Below are positions 5,179-6,676 of a DNA stretch of 6,676 bases, piece after piece (within the stretch, counting starts at the first letter, position 1; every line of letters begins with the position of its first letter). A program made the position numbers and the translations under genes. The notes under the pieces are model-generated. The model ran no database searches. It saw only the letters and a list, made by a program, of their open reading frames with translations, and had not been told where the DNA came from. The stretch comes from Patulibacter sp. (GTDB lineage: Bacteria; Actinomycetota; Thermoleophilia; Solirubrobacterales; Solirubrobacteraceae), in the NCBI GenBank assembly GCA_031119595.1, contig JAVHXX010000251.1, positions 1-6,676 of the forward strand. The letters are read 5' to 3'.

Positions 5179-5208
5179 GTTCGTGCATCACGGACCGCGT
5201 TCGGCGGT
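5179..5208 (-). promoter_or_regulatory. Overlapping inverted repeats in the soxR-pxpA gap
   Basis: Two hairpin-forming sequences share bases. GTTCGTG/CACGGAC (5179-5185 with 5189-5195, one imperfect pair, 3-nt loop) and ACCGC/GCGGT (5194-5198 with 5204-5208, 5-nt loop). Together they fill most of the 112-nt gap just past the soxR stop. They could end soxR transcription, form alternative structures in a soxR-pxp transcript, or hold an operator for the operon. No clear -10/-35 pair for pxpA was found nearby. Confidence 0.3.
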
Positions 5209-5211
5209 GCT

Positions 5212-5670
5212 TCACGCCGCGCCATCGGGACGCGCGTCGCCGAGCCAGTACCGCGGGCCCGGGCCGCGCTGCCCCGCACGATCCTCGGCGTTGAGCATGT
5301 GGCAGCGGTCGAGCGAGAGGCAGCCGCAGCCGATGCACCCGGTGAGACCCTCCTTGAGGCGTTCGAGCTCGGCGATGCGTTCGTCGATGCGGGACTGCCA
5401 CGAGGTCGAGAGCTGCGCCCAGTCCGCGCGGCTCGGGACGCGGCCGGTGGGCAGCTTGTCGAGTTCGGTCTTGATCTCGTCGAGGGTGAGTCCGATCCGC
5501 TGCGCGAACACGATGAACGCGACCCTGCGGATCACGGGCCGCGCGAACCGCCGGTGGCCGGAGCCCGCGCGTTCGGACGTGATCAGCCCGCGCTCCTCGT
5601 AGAACCGCAGCGCGGAGGTGGCCACGCCGCTGCGGGCCGCCACCTCGCCGATCGTCAGCTCGGTCGCCAT
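5212..5670 (-). CDS. soxR: Redox-sensitive MerR-family activator SoxR
   Basis: A 152-aa homodimeric [2Fe-2S] transcription activator that responds to redox-active compounds and oxidation of its cluster. The N-terminal MerR winged helix is textbook: LTIGEVAARSGVATSALRFY (5-24), ERGLI, GHRRFARPVIRRVAFI (38-53). A dimerisation helix follows (about 88-109). The cluster ligands are intact as C-x2-C-x-C-x5-C, Cys112, 115, 117 and 123. Length matches the family. The ATG is the only in-frame start after an upstream TGA (5685-5683). GGAG lies just 1 nt before it, too close to work well, so a leaderless mRNA is possible. A SoxR box begins 28 nt upstream and belongs to a promoter pointing the opposite way. 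In E. coli soxR likewise faces away from its target. In actinobacteria SoxR usually controls flavin- or quinone-related reductases and monooxygenases. Confidence 0.95.
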   Translation of the reverse strand: MATELTIGEVAARSGVATSALRFYEERGLITSERAGSGHRRFARPVIRRVAFIVFAQRIGLTLDEIKTELDKLPTGRVPSRADWAQLSTSWQSRIDERIAELERLKEGLTGCIGCGCLSLDRCHMLNAEDRAGQRGPGPRYWLGDARPDGAA

Positions 5671-5695
5671 GCTCCGATGGCATCACGATCCGCGC

Positions 5696-5726
5696 TTGAC
5701 TTCAAGTGCAGTTGAAGTCGTACGGT
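5696..5726 (+). promoter_or_regulatory. SoxR box within a 19-bp-spacer promoter
   Basis: TTGACT (-35, 5696-5701) and TACGGT (-10, 5721-5726) are separated by exactly 19 bp, the overlong spacing typical of MerR-family targets. Between and across them lies a dyad: GACTTCAA (5698-5705) and TTGAAGTC (5712-5719) around a GTGCAG centre. It superimposes in register on the E. coli soxS promoter as I remember it (TCAAGT...TTGA between the hexamers). Read on the minus strand, the same register gives no -10, so the promoter faces rightward. The predicted start is near 5733. No plus-strand gene follows in this window. Confidence 0.8.
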
Positions 5727-5890
5727 GGCCTGACGCGGTCGTCCGGGCGACGCCGCGGCCCTGCACGGCGCTCCGGGGGCGGATGCATCGAGGCAGGGCC
5801 CGTCGGGTGCCCGGACGGCGCCGCGTCTCGCACGGCTTCACCACGGGCGGTGTGCGGAATCCGCTTCGCGCCCCCGCGGTCAGCGAGCCG
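5727..5890 (+). other. Gene-free stretch downstream of the SoxR-box promoter
   Basis: This 164-nt gap lies between the SoxR promoter and the stop of the convergent DsbA-family gene. In plus frames it holds an ATG at 5783 (after GGGGGCGG) whose frame runs antisense through the DsbA-family gene without family features, and a GTG at 5850 giving 14 codons without a Shine-Dalgarno sequence. It also holds an 8-bp inverted repeat, listed separately. A short SoxR-induced RNA or an antisense leader could lie here, but I see no direct proof of either. Confidence 0.4.
5757..5800. repeat. 8-bp inverted repeat GGCCCTGC/GCAGGGCC
   Basis: GGCCCTGC (5757-5764) and GCAGGGCC (5793-5800) are perfect complements with a 28-nt spacer. 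On the minus strand it lies about 90 nt past the DsbA-family stop and might help terminate that transcript. On the plus strand it begins about 25 nt after the predicted start of the SoxR-driven RNA and could be its main fold. The long loop weakens the terminator reading. Confidence 0.3.
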
Positions 5891-5903
5891 CTAGGCGAGC
5901 CGC
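5883..5903. repeat. 9-bp direct repeat GCGAGCCGC spanning a stop codon
   Basis: GCGAGCCGC occurs at 5883-5891 and 5895-5903, a 12-bp period, straddling the TAG of the DsbA-family gene. A 12-nt tandem duplication would keep the reading frame and place the stop. It may be a slippage product or coincidence. Confidence 0.4.
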
Positions 5904-6676
5904 CACAGCGCGTCGTCGCCGAGCGGTGTGCGCCGGGCGACGCCGTCGGCGAGCAGCCCCAGGAGCTCGCCTTCGGCGGCGAGGCGGTCGGGTTCAGTGA
6001 GCGAGGGGGCGAGCACGGCGGCGACCTCCTCGGTGGTGACGCCATGCGGGAACGCCTCGAGCACCTCGCGCGCGGACTCGGCCGGGCCGCGCCGCTCGAG
6101 GGTGCGGTCGAGGTTGGCGATGATCGCGTCGTAGACGAGCAGCGACTGGAAGCCGCCGGCTTCGAGCGTGGTGCCGTCCTGCGCCTTGAAGACCACACTG
6201 GGGGCGGTGAAGCGCTCGGCGCCGTCGGAGTTCGCGGACTTGCCCTGGAAGTGGGTGGCGCCGCCCTCGGCGCTGCGGGCCAGGGCGCGGTCCTGCTGGT
6301 AGACCTCCTCGGTCTCCGGCCTGCCGAGCTGCTCGAGCACGGCCGCGATGTCGAGACCGTCGATGATCGAGAGCGCCTCCCCGATCGCCTCGGGCTCGTC
6401 GAGGAGCGCGGGCGTGGTGAACCACGCGAACTGCAGTGCCCGGACGGCAGCCCACTCGTGCTCGGGGCTCACGAGCCGCACGGCGACGACGGCGCGGCAG
6501 ACCTCTCGGGTCGCGGTGACCCGCGGGCGCGGGTCGGCCTGGAACGGCATCCCGAACCGGCGGCGGAACGTCGCGTAGCCGGCGACCATGCGCGTGGGCG
6601 TGTAGCCGGCGTTCACGTAGCGGTCGGGGCTCTCGGCGAGACCGATGGTCGCGATCTGCCACTGGATGCCGTCTCC
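5891..6676 (-). CDS. DsbA family protein (5' end outside window)
   Basis: The 261 C-terminal residues of a DsbA-like thioredoxin-fold protein. The frame stays open to the window edge with no start codon before the internal GTG at 6616, reading GDGIQWQIATIGLAESPDRY ahead of it, so the true start and the expected Cys-x-x-Cys active site lie beyond 6676. Visible family features, numbered from the window edge, are GDGIQW (1-6), the helical insertion with CRAVVAVRL and ALQFAWFTTPALLDE, then TAPSVVFKAQDGTTLEAGGF, which holds the strand with the cis-proline-like Ala-Pro-Ser-Val before GGFQSLLVYDAI. About 60 further residues form a helical, possibly winged-helix-like tail. Such proteins catalyse thiol-disulfide exchange or bind adducts. 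No signal peptide can be judged. It converges on the SoxR-box promoter. The exact subfamily is unknown. Confidence 0.75.
   Translation of the reverse strand, partial: GDGIQWQIATIGLAESPDRYVNAGYTPTRMVAGYATFRRRFGMPFQADPRPRVTATREVCRAVVAVRLVSPEHEWAAVRALQFAWFTTPALLDEPEAIGEALSIIDGLDIAAVLEQLGRPETEEVYQQDRALARSAEGGATHFQGKSANSDGAERFTAPSVVFKAQDGTTLEAGGFQSLLVYDAIIANLDRTLERRGPAESAREVLEAFPHGVTTEEVAAVLAPSLTEPDRLAAEGELLGLLADGVARRTPLGDDALWRLA

Noticed and set aside
5096..5686. Minus-strand 196-codon frame overlapping soxR and ending in the pxp leader ORF
   Set aside because: Nearly all of it is the shifted frame of soxR and is Arg/His-rich. Only its last 11 codons, with their own ATG and ribosome-binding site, are plausible as a leader.
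5706..5894. Plus-strand 62-codon ORF starting with GTG inside the SoxR box
   Set aside because: Its start lies upstream of the predicted transcription start and has no ribosome-binding site. The product is Arg/Gly-rich.
5783..6676. Plus-strand open frame from ATG 5783 to the window edge, considered as the SoxR target gene
   Set aside because: It is antisense to the DsbA-family gene, and its Gly/Glu/Arg/Ala-rich translation mirrors that gene's codons. No recognisable fold or motif was seen.
1..6676. CRISPR array, tRNA, rRNA, insertion sequence or prophage elements
   Set aside because: No spaced repeat array, no cloverleaf or rRNA-like sequence, and no transposase or integrase motif was seen on either strand.

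Overview
The window looks like a piece of a high-GC actinobacterial chromosome (Actinomycetota). Third codon positions are strongly G/C, ribosome-binding sites are sparse, GTG starts are common, and a DUF6458-type small membrane protein is present. The finer lineage cannot be fixed from this window. A member of Thermoleophilia or a related actinobacterial class is possible, but that is a guess. Every gene I accept lies on the minus strand, so transcription runs from high to low coordinates; the many long plus-strand frames are GC-driven antisense shadows.

In transcription order: (1) 6676-5891, a DsbA-family thioredoxin-fold protein whose N-terminus is cut off by the window edge. (2) 5890-5671, a 220-nt gap holding a SoxR box inside a promoter with a 19-bp spacer that points to the plus strand, away from soxR and into sequence with no plus-strand gene. 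(3) 5670-5212, soxR, with the complete four-cysteine [2Fe-2S] motif. (4) 5131-2786, the 5-oxoprolinase operon pxpA-pxpB-pxpC, joined by 4-nt stop/start overlaps. It is preceded by an 11-codon Pro/Thr/Arg-rich leader ORF that carries the only good Shine-Dalgarno sequence and overlaps the pxpA start. A 9-bp-stem hairpin follows pxpC. (5) 2651-2128, a previously unlisted 32-aa small ORF overlapping by 4 nt the start of a DUF2294-family gene. (6) 1858-626, a MerR-PAS-GAF one-component regulator. Its upstream region carries a plausible -10/-35 pair and, just upstream of it, tandem 11-bp direct repeats of the kind bound by CarH/LitR-type MerR domains. (7) 365-156, a two-helix DUF6458 membrane protein, possibly leaderless. 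Positions 1-155 contain no gene I can support.

Functionally, PxpABC hydrolyses 5-oxoproline to glutamate using ATP. SoxR senses redox-cycling compounds and would activate the orphan plus-strand promoter. That transcript would run toward, and antisense to, the DsbA-family gene. The most interesting signals are the orphan SoxR promoter with no gene behind it, the 11-bp repeat operator candidate, and the two coupled small ORFs.
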